DNA from: an uncultured Bartonella sp.
GTDB taxonomy: Bacteria; Pseudomonadota; Alphaproteobacteria; Rhizobiales; Rhizobiaceae
DNA length: 64,000 nt
NCBI GenBank assembly: GCA_945285915.1
Contig: CALYQL010000011.1
Coordinates: 26,308-90,307, forward strand
Direction of reading: 5' to 3'
Shown: positions 28,595-38,600 of the stretch, in pieces
Layout: the number at the start of each line of letters is the position of its first letter
Numbering within the stretch: the first letter of the stretch is position 1
The notes under the pieces: model-generated
Databases searched by the model: none
What the model was told of the DNA's origin: nothing
Seen by the model: only the letters and a program-made list of their open reading frames with translations
Position numbers and translations under genes: made by a program

Positions 28595-30913
28595 TTAAGC
28601 TTGTTGTGTCTTTTTCGCTTTTTTCCGATTGGCTTCCAATACAGCCAAAGCCGTCATATTAACAATACCACGCGAAGTAACAGAAGGTGTCAAAATATGG
28701 GCAGGGCGCGTCGTACCAAGTAAAATTGGACCAACATGTAACGAATCTGTCATTTTCTTTACAACGTTGAGTGTAATATTTGCCGAATCCAAATTAGGAA
28801 ACACAAGCAAATTGGCTTCGCCTTTTAAGCGCGATCCTGGAAATACCCGATCTCTCAAAATTTGTGACAAGGCCGCATCACCATGCATCTCACCATCCGA
28901 TTCAAGATGTGGATAACGTTCAGCAAGCATTTGAGACGCAGCACGCATTTTTTGTGCAGAAGCACTGTCTTTTGAACCAAAATTGGAATGTGACAAAAGT
29001 GCTACTTTAGGCTCTATTCCAAAGCCACGCACTTCTTCGGCAGCAAGAGCTGCCATTTCAACAATTTCTTGTGCTGTCGGATCAGTGTTCACATATGTAT
29101 CGGTTAGGAATAATGCACCGCGTTGCGAAATTAATAAACTCAACGCAGAAAGATGACTAACATTATTATCGATACCTATAATTTGTTCAACAAACCGTAG
29201 ATTTCTTTCAAAACGTCCACCAAGACCGCAAATCATTGCGTCCGCGTCATCCCTCATAACGGCAAGGGCTGCAATTGCTGTTGTTGATGTCCGTACAATT
29301 GTTTTAGCATCTTCAGGCGTTACACCGCGGCGACCGGTATAATGGAGAAGCAAATCGGCATAATCACGGTAACGTGGATCGTCATCAGGATTGATTAGTT
29401 CAAAGTCTTTACCCGGTTTAATGCGAAGGCCAAAACGTTTCAAACGTGCTTCCACAACAGATGGACGACCAATAAGTATTGGTGTAGCGGTTTGCTCTTC
29501 CAAAACGACTTGAGCGGCACGCAAAACACGCTCGTCTTCACCATCGGCATAAATAACACGTTTATGAGCCGCTGATTTTGCCGCAGCAAATACCGGCTTC
29601 ATAATCAAACCTGAGCGGAAAACAAATCTGTTCAGTTGATCAAGATAGTTATCCACATTTGCTATTGGACGTGTGGCAACGCCGGTATCCATAGCGGCCT
29701 TAGCAACAGCAGGTGCTATTCTAAGAATAAGACGAGGATCAAAAGGCGAAGGAATCACATAATCTGGCCCAAAACCTGGAGCTTCACCAGAATAGGCGCG
29801 GGCAACAACGTCCGAAGGTTCTTCTTTAGCCAACTTAGCGATAGCATAGACTGCAGCCGCTTTCATATCCTCGTTAATAGCGGTTGCACCAACATCAAGC
29901 GCACCACGGAAAATATAAGGAAAGCAAAGCACATTATTGACCTGATTTGGGTAATCCGACCGACCGGTACAAATAATGGCATCTGGTCTAACAGCACGTG
30001 CATCCTCAGGCATTATTTCTGGAGTAGGGTTAGCCAAAGCCAAGATCAATGGCGTTTTGGCCATCTTTTTTACCATTTCTGGCTTCAGCACGCCGCCGGC
30101 CGAAACACCCAGAAATACGTCTGCATTATCGATAATATCATTCAGTGTACGAGCGTCAGTTTTTTGCGCATAAACGCTTTTCCAGCGATCCATTAATGCG
30201 GTTCGTCCCTCGTAAACGACACCTTCAAGATCGCTTACCCAGATATTTTCGCGCTTTGCCCCTAATCTAACCAACAAATTGAGGCAGGCAAGTGCCGCCG
30301 CACCTGCGCCAGAGGCAACGATTTTCACGTCTTCTATTTTTTTATTGGCAAGTTTCAAACCATTGATAACGGCCGCACCGACGATAATCGCTGTTCCATG
30401 TTGGTCATCATGAAAAACAGGAATATTCATTTTAGCGCGTAATTGTTCCTCAACCTCAAAACATTCAGGCGCTTTAATATCTTCCAGATTAATACCACCA
30501 AATGTCGGTTCTAATGCAGAAACGGTATTGACAACATGGGGAACATCATCTGCGTGAATTTCGATATCGAATACATCAATATTGGCAAATTTCTTGAAAA
30601 GAACCGCCTTACCTTCCATAACTGGTTTTGCAGCAAGTGGACCGATATTTCCAAGCCCCAAAACAGCTGTACCATTTGATACCACGGCTACGAGGTTAGC
30701 ACGTGATGTATAATCTGCCGCCAATTTTGGATCGTCGTGAATTGCCAGACATGGTGCAGCGACACCCGGTGAGTATGCTAGTGCGAGATCGCGCTGATTT
30801 CCAAGCGGTGTTGTTGGATGAATTTCCAATTTACCAGGTTTAGGATACCGATGGTAAAAAAGAGCTGCTTCTTCCAGCTCTTGTTGTCTCGTACTTTTCT
30901 CATTTTTTGTCAT
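28595..30913 (-). CDS. maeB: NADP-dependent malic enzyme, MaeB type
   Basis: MaeB decarboxylates malate to pyruvate with NADP, supplying NADPH and pyruvate. The 772-residue protein joins a malic enzyme domain (about 1-430; [46 protein letters not shown]) to a phosphotransacetylase-like C-terminal domain (about 440-765; [36 protein letters not shown]) that regulates rather than catalyses. ATG at 30913 has AGGTGA close upstream; a GTG at 30922 is the alternative. An SDR gene ends 20 bases upstream, so the two may share a transcript. Confidence 0.96.
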   Translation of the reverse strand: MTKNEKSTRQQELEEAALFYHRYPKPGKLEIHPTTPLGNQRDLALAYSPGVAAPCLAIHDDPKLAADYTSRANLVAVVSNGTAVLGLGNIGPLAAKPVMEGKAVLFKKFANIDVFDIEIHADDVPHVVNTVSALEPTFGGINLEDIKAPECFEVEEQLRAKMNIPVFHDDQHGTAIIVGAAVINGLKLANKKIEDVKIVASGAGAAALACLNLLVRLGAKRENIWVSDLEGVVYEGRTALMDRWKSVYAQKTDARTLNDIIDNADVFLGVSAGGVLKPEMVKKMAKTPLILALANPTPEIMPEDARAVRPDAIICTGRSDYPNQVNNVLCFPYIFRGALDVGATAINEDMKAAAVYAIAKLAKEEPSDVVARAYSGEAPGFGPDYVIPSPFDPRLILRIAPAVAKAAMDTGVATRPIANVDNYLDQLNRFVFRSGLIMKPVFAAAKSAAHKRVIYADGEDERVLRAAQVVLEEQTATPILIGRPSVVEARLKRFGLRIKPGKDFELINPDDDPRYRDYADLLLHYTGRRGVTPEDAKTIVRTSTTAIAALAVMRDDADAMICGLGGRFERNLRFVEQIIGIDNNVSHLSALSLLISQRGALFLTDTYVNTDPTAQEIVEMAALAAEEVRGFGIEPKVALLSHSNFGSKDSASAQKMRAASQMLAERYPHLESDGEMHGDAALSQILRDRVFPGSRLKGEANLLVFPNLDSANITLNVVKKMTDSLHVGPILLGTTRPAHILTPSVTSRGIVNMTALAVLEANRKKAKKTQQA

Positions 30914-30933
30914 ATTACTCACCTACCGGATTA

Positions 30934-31713
30934 TTAAAATGAACTTAAATATGCCCCACCGTCGATAATGAGATTTTGTCCCGTTATATAACCGGACTTT
31001 GCCGAACATAAGAAGGCACACGCATCGCCAAACTCTTCTGGATCACCGAATCGTTTTGCTGGATTTTGGTCTTTTCTCTTATTTTCAATATCGTCGACTT
31101 TTTCATCGGATTTGTTTGCCAACGCCTTGAAGTTTTCCTTCAACCTATCGGTTAAAAATGGCCCAGGTAAAAGATTATTAATCGTAACATTTTTATCAAC
31201 AACGGTTCTTGCAATTCCGGCTAGAAATGCGGTCAAACCAGCACGTGCACCCGAAGACAAGTCCAATCCAGCAATAGGCGCATAGACAGAAGTTGAGGTT
31301 ATATTGACTATACGGCCAAATTTTCTTGTAACCATTCCGTCCAATACTGCTTGAATAAGCTCTATCGGCACAATCATATTTTGTGTCACGCCATCTATTA
31401 TCGCTGCTTTATCGAGCTCTCTGAAGTCGCGAAATTTAGGACCATGGTTGTTGTTAACAAGGATATCCGGTTCTGGACAGATATCTAATAGTGCTTTTTG
31501 TCCATAGGATGATGACACATCAGCCGCTACAATATGAACTGTTGCACCTGTTTCTCGTATAATTTCTTCCGATGTCGCGGATAAACTGTCTTTATTGCGC
31601 CCATTGATGACAATTTCGCATCCTTCACGCGCAAGAGATAAAGCGCAAGCTTTTCCTAAACCTTTGCTTGAGGCACAAATGATTGCTTTTTTTCCTTTTA
31701 ATCCAAGATCCAT
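30934..31713 (-). CDS. SDR-fold protein with altered active site
   Basis: 259-residue short-chain dehydrogenase relative. The cofactor end is conserved in outline (IICASSKGLGKACALSLARE, residues 11-30, and NNNHGP instead of NNAG at 87-92), and the C-terminus GYITGQNLIIDGGAYLSS is normal. The catalytic Tyr-x3-Lys is replaced by Ser153-x3-Arg157 (DLSSGARAGL). I recall a whole SDR subfamily with this SNGARAGL-type motif, so it is a lineage feature rather than decay. Substrate unknown. It lies just upstream of maeB. Confidence 0.8.
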   Translation of the reverse strand: MDLGLKGKKAIICASSKGLGKACALSLAREGCEIVINGRNKDSLSATSEEIIRETGATVHIVAADVSSSYGQKALLDICPEPDILVNNNHGPKFRDFRELDKAAIIDGVTQNMIVPIELIQAVLDGMVTRKFGRIVNITSTSVYAPIAGLDLSSGARAGLTAFLAGIARTVVDKNVTINNLLPGPFLTDRLKENFKALANKSDEKVDDIENKRKDQNPAKRFGDPEEFGDACAFLCSAKSGYITGQNLIIDGGAYLSSF

Positions 31714-31983
31714 TGGTATGCCTATTTGAGCGATTAACGCTCCTGAATTTTATAAAATTTTATCAAGTTGATTTTTCGGATCCGTTTTTATGCTGACCCG
31801 AATGTTTATTTTTTTAATATAAACTAACTATAGCCCTATGTCATGGTTGGACTTTTCTTGAAAGCAACACGAATTCGTTACGGTGGTTATTTTTATAGTT
31901 AATGACGCGTTAATCTTTATGGATAAATATACAAACTAAATGTACATGACTCGCATAAGTATTTTGCATAACGGATTCCATGA
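31714..31983 (+). promoter_or_regulatory. Divergent promoter region SDR/mlaE, with TTAA-N7-TTAA at 31899-31913
   Basis: 270 bases between two divergent transcription units. TTAA-TGACGCG-TTAA at 31899-31913 is an exact CtrA-type box 70 bases before mlaE. Chance occurrence is not excluded. Confidence 0.3.
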
Positions 31984-33144
31984 ATGGGTAAAACACAAAA
32001 TCAAGTTCAAATGAATGCAGCATCGGTAGAACATTCTATCCATGATGGTTCATTGTCAGTGTTATGCCTTGGATATTGGAATACCCACACCGTGCATCTT
32101 ATTGATGAAGATTTACGCAATTTGGAACAAGTAGACTGTTCAAAAGCTGTTCTGGATGCTTCGGGTGTAGAAGGGCTTGATACGGCCGGTGCTTGGGTTA
32201 TGGAACGGTTGTATGTGAATTTGAAAGAACGCGGTATTGCTGTTGAAATAACAGGAACAAAAGATACGTGGCATTCACTTCTTTTAACGGTTGGCCAAAG
32301 TTTTTCGCAAAAAGATGATTCACTGAACGTCCCTAAAGCACCTTTATATCTGCGCGTTTTTAACAATATCGGTGAAAATGTCGTTGGCAGCTTCCATGAT
32401 TTTTTACTAGCGATGGATATTCTAGGGGCAACTATCCGTGGCTCTCAAATGAAACATGGGCGCGGATCGGGAATCAGTATTCCCGCTGTTGTTACGCAAA
32501 TTGACCGTATGGGCGTTGGTGCTGTTCCCATTATTGTATTGATGTCCTTTATTGTGGGAGCGATTATCGCGCAGCAAGGTGCATTCCAGCTTCGCCTATT
32601 TGGCGCCGAAATATTTGTTGTTGATCTTGTTGGCATTCTTGTTTTTCGTGAACTTGGCGTTCTCTTAACAGCTATCATGATAGCTGGGCGATCGGGAAGT
32701 GCTATTACGGCCGAAATCGGTTCAATGAAAATGCGTGAAGAAACCGATGCGCTGAAAGTTATGGGATTAAATCCTATTGGCGTTTTGGTTTTTCCGCGGC
32801 TAGTGGCTTTGGCAGTTATTCTGCCGCTCTTGACCGTTATTGCTGATTTGGCTGCGTTGTTTGGTGCATGTGTTGTTGCCAACCTTTATTCAAACATATC
32901 TTATGAGGCATTTATTACCCGTCTTAATGATGCTGTTTATGCAACGACATATTTTGCTGGCCTCATTAAAGCGCCGTTTATGGCTCTTATTATAGGTATC
33001 ATCGCTTCTGTCGAAGGATTAAAAGTTGGCGGAAGCGCTGAGTCATTAGGACAGCGGGTTACTTCATCTGTTGTTAAGTCTATATTTGTAGTTATTGTAA
33101 TTGATGGTTTTTTTGCCATTTTTTATGCGTCAATCAATTTTTAA
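31984..33144 (+). CDS. mlaE: Mla-type lipid ABC transporter permease with N-terminal STAS domain
   Basis: Permease of the MlaFEDB-type system that moves phospholipids between inner and outer membranes. The 386-residue protein begins with a STAS domain (about 15-115; KAVLDASGVEGLDTAGAWVM), so MlaB is fused to the permease as in other alphaproteobacteria. The MlaE part has VTQIDRMGVGAVPIIVLMSF, LGVLLTAIMIAGRSGSAITAEIGSMK (split here at about 230-255) and GLIKAPFMALIIGII. Start ATG 31984. mlaF follows 12 bases later. Confidence 0.93.
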   Translation: MGKTQNQVQMNAASVEHSIHDGSLSVLCLGYWNTHTVHLIDEDLRNLEQVDCSKAVLDASGVEGLDTAGAWVMERLYVNLKERGIAVEITGTKDTWHSLLLTVGQSFSQKDDSLNVPKAPLYLRVFNNIGENVVGSFHDFLLAMDILGATIRGSQMKHGRGSGISIPAVVTQIDRMGVGAVPIIVLMSFIVGAIIAQQGAFQLRLFGAEIFVVDLVGILVFRELGVLLTAIMIAGRSGSAITAEIGSMKMREETDALKVMGLNPIGVLVFPRLVALAVILPLLTVIADLAALFGACVVANLYSNISYEAFITRLNDAVYATTYFAGLIKAPFMALIIGIIASVEGLKVGGSAESLGQRVTSSVVKSIFVVIVIDGFFAIFYASINF

Positions 33145-33156
33145 AAAGGCTTAAAA

Positions 33157-33996
33157 GTGCATAGAAACAAAACGCATCAATCTACCCTTGATTTGAACAC
33201 AGATGAAATTATCTCTGTGCGTAATGTGTCTGTGCAATTTGGCAGTAAAAAAGTTCTTGATGGATTGGATCTCGATATTCACCGTGGTGAAATATTGGGA
33301 TTTATTGGACCTTCTGGTGCCGGAAAATCTGTTCTTATGCGGACAATATTGGGTCTTAATAAAAAAGACTCCGGTCAAATTAAAATCTTAGGACAAGACA
33401 TAGACAGCATAACAGAGCGGGAAAAAGTTGAAATAGATATGCGCATGGGCGTATTGTTTCAGCATGGTGCGTTGTTTTCTGCACTTAATGTTTTAGAAAA
33501 CATACAAGTCCCTATGCGAGAATATCTTGATCTTTCACCCAAACTTATGGACGAATTGGCGAGATTAAAAATTTCGTTGGTGGGGTTAGAGGCTGATACT
33601 GCGGAAAAATATCCCTCAGAATTATCTGGCGGAATGATAAAACGTGCAGCACTGGCACGCGCATTGGCGCTTGATCCACATATAGTATTTTTGGATGAAC
33701 CAACATCTGGTTTGGATCCGATTGGCGCAGCAGACTTTGATATGTTGATCGCAGATTTACGCGACACCATGGGATTAACAGTTTATATGGTCACTCATGA
33801 CCTCGATAGCCTTTATGCAGTTTGTGATCGTATAGCTGTTTTAGGGCATAAAAAAGTGATGGTGCAAGGAACTATCGAAGAAATGTTGAAAGTAGATGAT
33901 CCTTGGGTGCAATCTTATTTTTGTGGCAAGCGTGGCCGTCAGATTGTTCCCAACAATTATCGCAATGTAAAGAAAACAGAAAAGACGGCAGGGTAA
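33157..33996 (+). CDS. mlaF: Mla-type lipid ABC transporter ATP-binding protein
   Basis: ATPase that drives the MlaE permease. The 279-residue protein has Walker A GPSGAGKS, the signature LSGGMIKRAALAR (methionine after SGG as is typical of MlaF), Walker B IVFLDEPTSGLDP and the switch histidine MVTHDLDSLY. It starts with GTG at 33157 after AAAGG. It ends one base before mlaD starts, so the genes are translationally close. Confidence 0.95.
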   Translation: MHRNKTHQSTLDLNTDEIISVRNVSVQFGSKKVLDGLDLDIHRGEILGFIGPSGAGKSVLMRTILGLNKKDSGQIKILGQDIDSITEREKVEIDMRMGVLFQHGALFSALNVLENIQVPMREYLDLSPKLMDELARLKISLVGLEADTAEKYPSELSGGMIKRAALARALALDPHIVFLDEPTSGLDPIGAADFDMLIADLRDTMGLTVYMVTHDLDSLYAVCDRIAVLGHKKVMVQGTIEEMLKVDDPWVQSYFCGKRGRQIVPNNYRNVKKTEKTAG

Positions 33997-33997
33997 G

Positions 33998-34963
33998 ATG
34001 GAAACCAGAGCGGATTATGTGACAGTCGGTATCTTTACTGTGGTGACGCTTATCGCTGCATTTATGATTGTATATTTCATTGCCAGAATGGGTGATAGCC
34101 GCCATTTGGAACCATTAGATGTTCGCGTGCCAGGCTCTGTTACGGGACTGGGCGAAAGTAGTCAGGTTTTCTTTAATGGTATTCGCGTTGGTACAGTAAA
34201 GCGCTTGGTGCTGGATGATACCAACCCTAATATGGTTATCGCTAAGACAGAAATTAATGGCACTACACCAATTACACGTTCAACGGTTGCAACACTTGGC
34301 TTTCAAGGGTTAACAGGATTGGCCTTTATTGAACTTAAAGGTGGTAGTCTTAATGAACCAAACCTTTTGGAAGAGGCAAACAAAACAGATACAGTTGCCC
34401 GTATTGATGCTGACCCTTCAACCTTCAACAACTTGCTTGCTACAGCGCAGGATATCTTCGCACGTGCCAATTCGGCGCTTGGAGAATTGGAGGGTTTTGT
34501 AAGAGATGTTCGCCAACCATTGACTGAAACCATCGAAAACAGCCGTAATTTTTCTAAAACACTTAACGATAACCGTGAAAGTGTGCAGCAAATCCTCGAT
34601 GACACAAAACAGATGATGGCGCGTTTAAATACCGCATCTGAAAAAGTGGATTCTATTATGGCTAAGCTTGATACAATGCTATCGCCAGATAATAAAAACA
34701 GCGTCGTTGTACAAGCACAAGAAACCTTGGCATCTATTCAAAAAGCAACAGATACGATCAATCAACATATCGGTCCAATCTCGGAGAACTTAGAAAAATT
34801 TTCTGGTCAAGGCTTGAGAAATGTTGAAGCATTGGTAAATGATAGTCGCCGATCTATAGACCGCATTGAACGTTCAATTTCGGATTTGGAGAAAAATCCG
34901 CAGCGTATTATTTATGGCGGAAACGGTACAGTACCACAATATGACGGGAGATCACGTCGATGA
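33998..34963 (+). CDS. mlaD: MCE-domain lipid-binding protein, MlaD type
   Basis: Substrate-binding component anchored in the inner membrane and facing the periplasm. The 321-residue protein has an N-terminal membrane helix (VTVGIFTVVTLIAAFMIVYF), one MCE domain (about 38-115; VRVPGSVTGLGESSQVFFNG, IRVGTVKRL) and a long helical C-terminal half rich in Asn, Gln and Asp (for example AQETLASIQKATDTINQHI) that may form a coiled tube or stalk. It overlaps the next gene by four bases (ATGA). Confidence 0.93.
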   Translation: METRADYVTVGIFTVVTLIAAFMIVYFIARMGDSRHLEPLDVRVPGSVTGLGESSQVFFNGIRVGTVKRLVLDDTNPNMVIAKTEINGTTPITRSTVATLGFQGLTGLAFIELKGGSLNEPNLLEEANKTDTVARIDADPSTFNNLLATAQDIFARANSALGELEGFVRDVRQPLTETIENSRNFSKTLNDNRESVQQILDDTKQMMARLNTASEKVDSIMAKLDTMLSPDNKNSVVVQAQETLASIQKATDTINQHIGPISENLEKFSGQGLRNVEALVNDSRRSIDRIERSISDLEKNPQRIIYGGNGTVPQYDGRSRR

Positions 34964-35574
34964 CATTGATACCAACGATAAATAGAAAAATTTTATCAGT
35001 CACCGCTGCGTCACTTTTTGCTGCGACTCTTCTTTCTGCCTGTGGTGGCAATCAACAAAGAGATACCTTTGATCTTACGGTAGATAACACAGCTACAAGT
35101 TCCGATGTTAAACACAATAAGGTTCAAATTCTTATTGAAAAACCTGACGCTGTGAAGGCTCTTGATGGTCAGGATATTGTTATAAAACAGGGCGGTTCAA
35201 TTTCTTATTTGAAACAAGCTCAATGGAGCGATCGTCTGCCTGATCTTGTCCAAGCGCGTTTGTTACAGGCATTTGATAATAGCGGCCACTTTGGTGGGGT
35301 CGGTAGACCTGGTGATGGGCTTGCTATCAACTATCGTATAATCACCGATATACGGTCGTTTGATGTAACAGTTGTTGGCAACCAGAAGATCGCGGCTATG
35401 GAAATTGCGGTGAAAATACTTGATGACCGTACGGGTAATATCAAGGCATCAAAAGTATTTACAAATCGCTCAGCGGTTACCGGTGTCGATAATGGTTATT
35501 ATGCCAAAGCCTTGGATCAAGCGTTTGGTAAAACCACTCTTGATATCGTAAATTGGACAAATTCAGTTATTTAA
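34960..35574 (+). CDS. ABC-type transport auxiliary lipoprotein (PqiC/YmbA-like)
   Basis: 204-residue lipoprotein with signal stretch ILSVTAASLFAATLLSACGG, lipobox LLSAC. The rest matches the ABC transport auxiliary component family: KVQILIEKPDAVKALDGQDIV, QWSDRLPDLVQARLLQAFD, and IDYR-type strand GLAINYRIITDIRSFDV. Such lipoproteins sit in the outer membrane and complete MCE transport systems. Overlap with mlaD and the terminator just after its stop make it the last gene of the mla operon. Confidence 0.9.
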   Translation: MTLIPTINRKILSVTAASLFAATLLSACGGNQQRDTFDLTVDNTATSSDVKHNKVQILIEKPDAVKALDGQDIVIKQGGSISYLKQAQWSDRLPDLVQARLLQAFDNSGHFGGVGRPGDGLAINYRIITDIRSFDVTVVGNQKIAAMEIAVKILDDRTGNIKASKVFTNRSAVTGVDNGYYAKALDQAFGKTTLDIVNWTNSVI

Positions 35575-35597
35575 AAATATCACATCATCTAGTTCAT

Positions 35598-35633
35598 AAA
35601 AAAGGGGAAGTGTTTATCACTTCCCCTTTTTTA
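35598..35633. terminator. Bidirectional terminator between mla operon and the coiled-coil gene
   Basis: GGGGAAGTG pairs with CACTTCCCC around a five-base loop, with A residues before and T residues after, placed between two convergent genes. Confidence 0.92.
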
Positions 35634-35652
35634 TAGGTTATTATTTTGAAAT

Positions 35653-38600
35653 TTATTGGATGCGGCCGCTCGCATGAGCAAGCATTGTGTATACTTTACC
35701 AGTATCGGATGTCAGATAATTGCGGACAGCGGCCTTATCATTCGTTTCGCGAGATACGTCGCGCAACAATTTTTCGAAATCAGCAATGTATTGGTTTACT
35801 GAGCGGCGGAATTCTCCATCAATCGCGTATTTTTGTCTGATTTTTTCAAAGGTTTTTTGCCCGTTCAAAGTATACAGACGTTGGGTATAAATATTGCGTT
35901 GACCGCGACGATAATGATCCCAAAGCTCTACAGCTGCGTTATGGTCAATTGCACGAACAATATCAACAGCAAGTGAATTCAGTGATTCGACAACGTGATT
36001 TGCTGTACGTGGTTGTTCCACTTTTGTCAGTGTTGCAACATCAGCTTCATCGCCTTGCGATGCTCTAGCAAGCAGATTTGAGACCCAACCTTCACGTGAA
36101 GACGGTTGATTTGCTTGTGATGAAGAAGCAGACTTCGCGCCATATGTCGATTTGAAAGGAGACACTGGACGTACACGTTCCTCAGAATAACTTGGTGCTA
36201 ATTTTTCAGCTTTACCTGTTGGACGCGATACATTCACACTATGAGCATTGCGCTGCATGGCATTTGACAATTCCTGCAACACTTTAATCTGATCGGACAC
36301 AGCCAAGCGCATAGCTTCAGCAGACTCTTTTGTCTGGCTTGGTAACATACGCATTGTTGTATTAATGTCGGTGTTAGCCTTCGCCAATTCATCTTTCACT
36401 GAGTCAGCAGTACGTTTGATCTCATTTGTCGCGCCAGCAAATTTTTCAGCGGCAGTCGAAACCATATTATCAAGACCTTGCTGCAATTGTGCAGCAGTTT
36501 CACGAGCGCCCTTATCTGCACGCTGTAATGCTGTGCCGATAATTACCTCATAATGAGAGATGACTTGATTGATCTCTTCCGACTTTTCTACCAAAGCATT
36601 GCCCAGCTTAGCCAAGGCATTTTGCTTTTCCTCAATGGTCATATTCAATGAGTTCTGCGACTTATCTAGCAGTTTTATAGCCTGATTGAGGACATTGGCA
36701 TGATGATCGAGATTTTTTGTAAGTAGGCCAATCTGTTCAGCTGTTTGCTGTGATAATCCTTGTAATGTCTCCACATTGCTATTCAACATTTGTCCCGTGT
36801 TGGACAGATGTTCTGCAATTTGAGCTGTATTCTGATAGAAAACATTAGCAGTCTCATTGAATTGACCGTCAATATCCTTAATCGATGAAATCATCGCATT
36901 GGTGTTTGATGCAATATTTTCAACCGATTGATCCATTTGCGTAAGAAGGCCAGACACATTTCCTACGAGATCATCCTTCGTAGCTGACACTGCCTTGATG
37001 GTTTCTGCACTACGTTGCGAGAAGGCAGTCATCAGAGCTTCATTTTGCGCATGGATACGGTGTTCCGCCTCTTGTGCAACAGCATTTAACTGCTCGCCAA
37101 AATGCGTTGTCAAAGTGCCAAGAGAATTACTTGTCTGCTGTGCAGCTTGTCCAAGATTGGTTGCCATATTGGTCAATTGCTCAACATTACCAGCAATTTG
37201 CGATGATGTACCAGCAACTACCGTTGTTAAATTTTCACCGATAGTATCAAGCCGTGCCCCCAAATTATTTTGCAATTGCAACACAGTTTCGTTGAGGAAG
37301 CTTGAGCGATCAACAAGAGATTGCTCGATCGTTGTTGCCGATGCTTCAATAGCGCTGGTTAATTTCTGCGCCTGATCATTGATAATAGTTTCTGCGCGAG
37401 AAACTCCATCACTCAACGAGGCGGTTAACGTTTCTCCTGCTTGGTTGAATTTGACAGTTGCATCGTTAATTTTATCATTCAGTGACGCGACCAAACGGTC
37501 ACCTGCAGAATTCAGCGTGTTTGTAGCAGTTTGAGCACCTTCCGCGAAGTTATTTACAACGCGCTTACCAGTTGATGAAAGAACACTTTCGGCTTTTACT
37601 GCGACATCTGCGAGAGAAGAAACAAGGTCTTGTCCTGCATGAGAAATGGCAGCTTGAACCTTGGTTGATTCACCACTGATTGAAGATTTAATATTATCAC
37701 CGACGGTTGACAAAGAGCTGCGTAATTTATCTGTTTCCGCACTGATTGATGTCAGAACTTGCCCACCAGACTGAGAAATAACATTTGCTGCATTGTTTGC
37801 TGCCAGATCGACAGAAGCTACCAGAGCTTCATGTGAACCAGAAATAATTGTGTCTGCCTTGGTAATCTGCTCCGCCAATGATGACGTTAGACCGTTTCCA
37901 GCAGCAACAATCATCGATGATGCCTTTTCGCTGGCTTCAGAGATGTTATTTACCAAAGCATTATTGGTGTTGTTCAACAGGGTAGAGGCTTTGTCCGTCT
38001 CACTTGTCAATGAAGTAACAAACTTTTCGCCAGTTGCTGTTAAAATTTCAGCAGCCTTTTGGCTTTCATTCGTCAAAATGTTTGACACTGACGTGATATT
38101 TTCACGCAAACTACCTGCAAGTGAAACAGCAGAATGTTCAAGCGCACTTTTTACATCGTGCACGCCAACATCCAATGCCTTTTGTAAGGTTTGCGTGCGT
38201 TCTTCCAGAATAGCCGTTTGCTGCGAGAACGAACGATTGATCTGTTCATTATTCTCTGTAACAACATGTTTCAATTCATTGGAACGTTGACCAAGGATAT
38301 TTGTTTGGTTCTCTAAAGAACGTGAAACATCGGTTAGTTTAGTGGTTAAATTCTGTTCCAGTTCTGTTGCACGCGCTGCAATCTGCTTACTCTGATTGGA
38401 TAGATTTTCATTCAACGAACCAATTCGGGAATCAAGCGAAACAATTAATGATTCATTTGAATTGTTCAATGCTTTCTTGAGTAGGTTGGTATGGCTCTCA
38501 AGTGTTTGCAAGTGATTCTCAAATGTCGCGGCCAATTGGTTATTATTGTTTTCAACCGCGTCTTTTACAAAGAGAACCTGTTTACTAACAGCTTGTCCGA

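Noticed and set aside
29636..30196. 186-codon plus-strand frame opposite maeB
   Set aside because: It lies wholly inside the well-conserved malic enzyme coding sequence and has no recognisable protein features.
37309..38100. CRISPR-like or satellite repeat array
   Set aside because: The 66-base period exists only at protein level; DNA units are diverged and there are no spacers.
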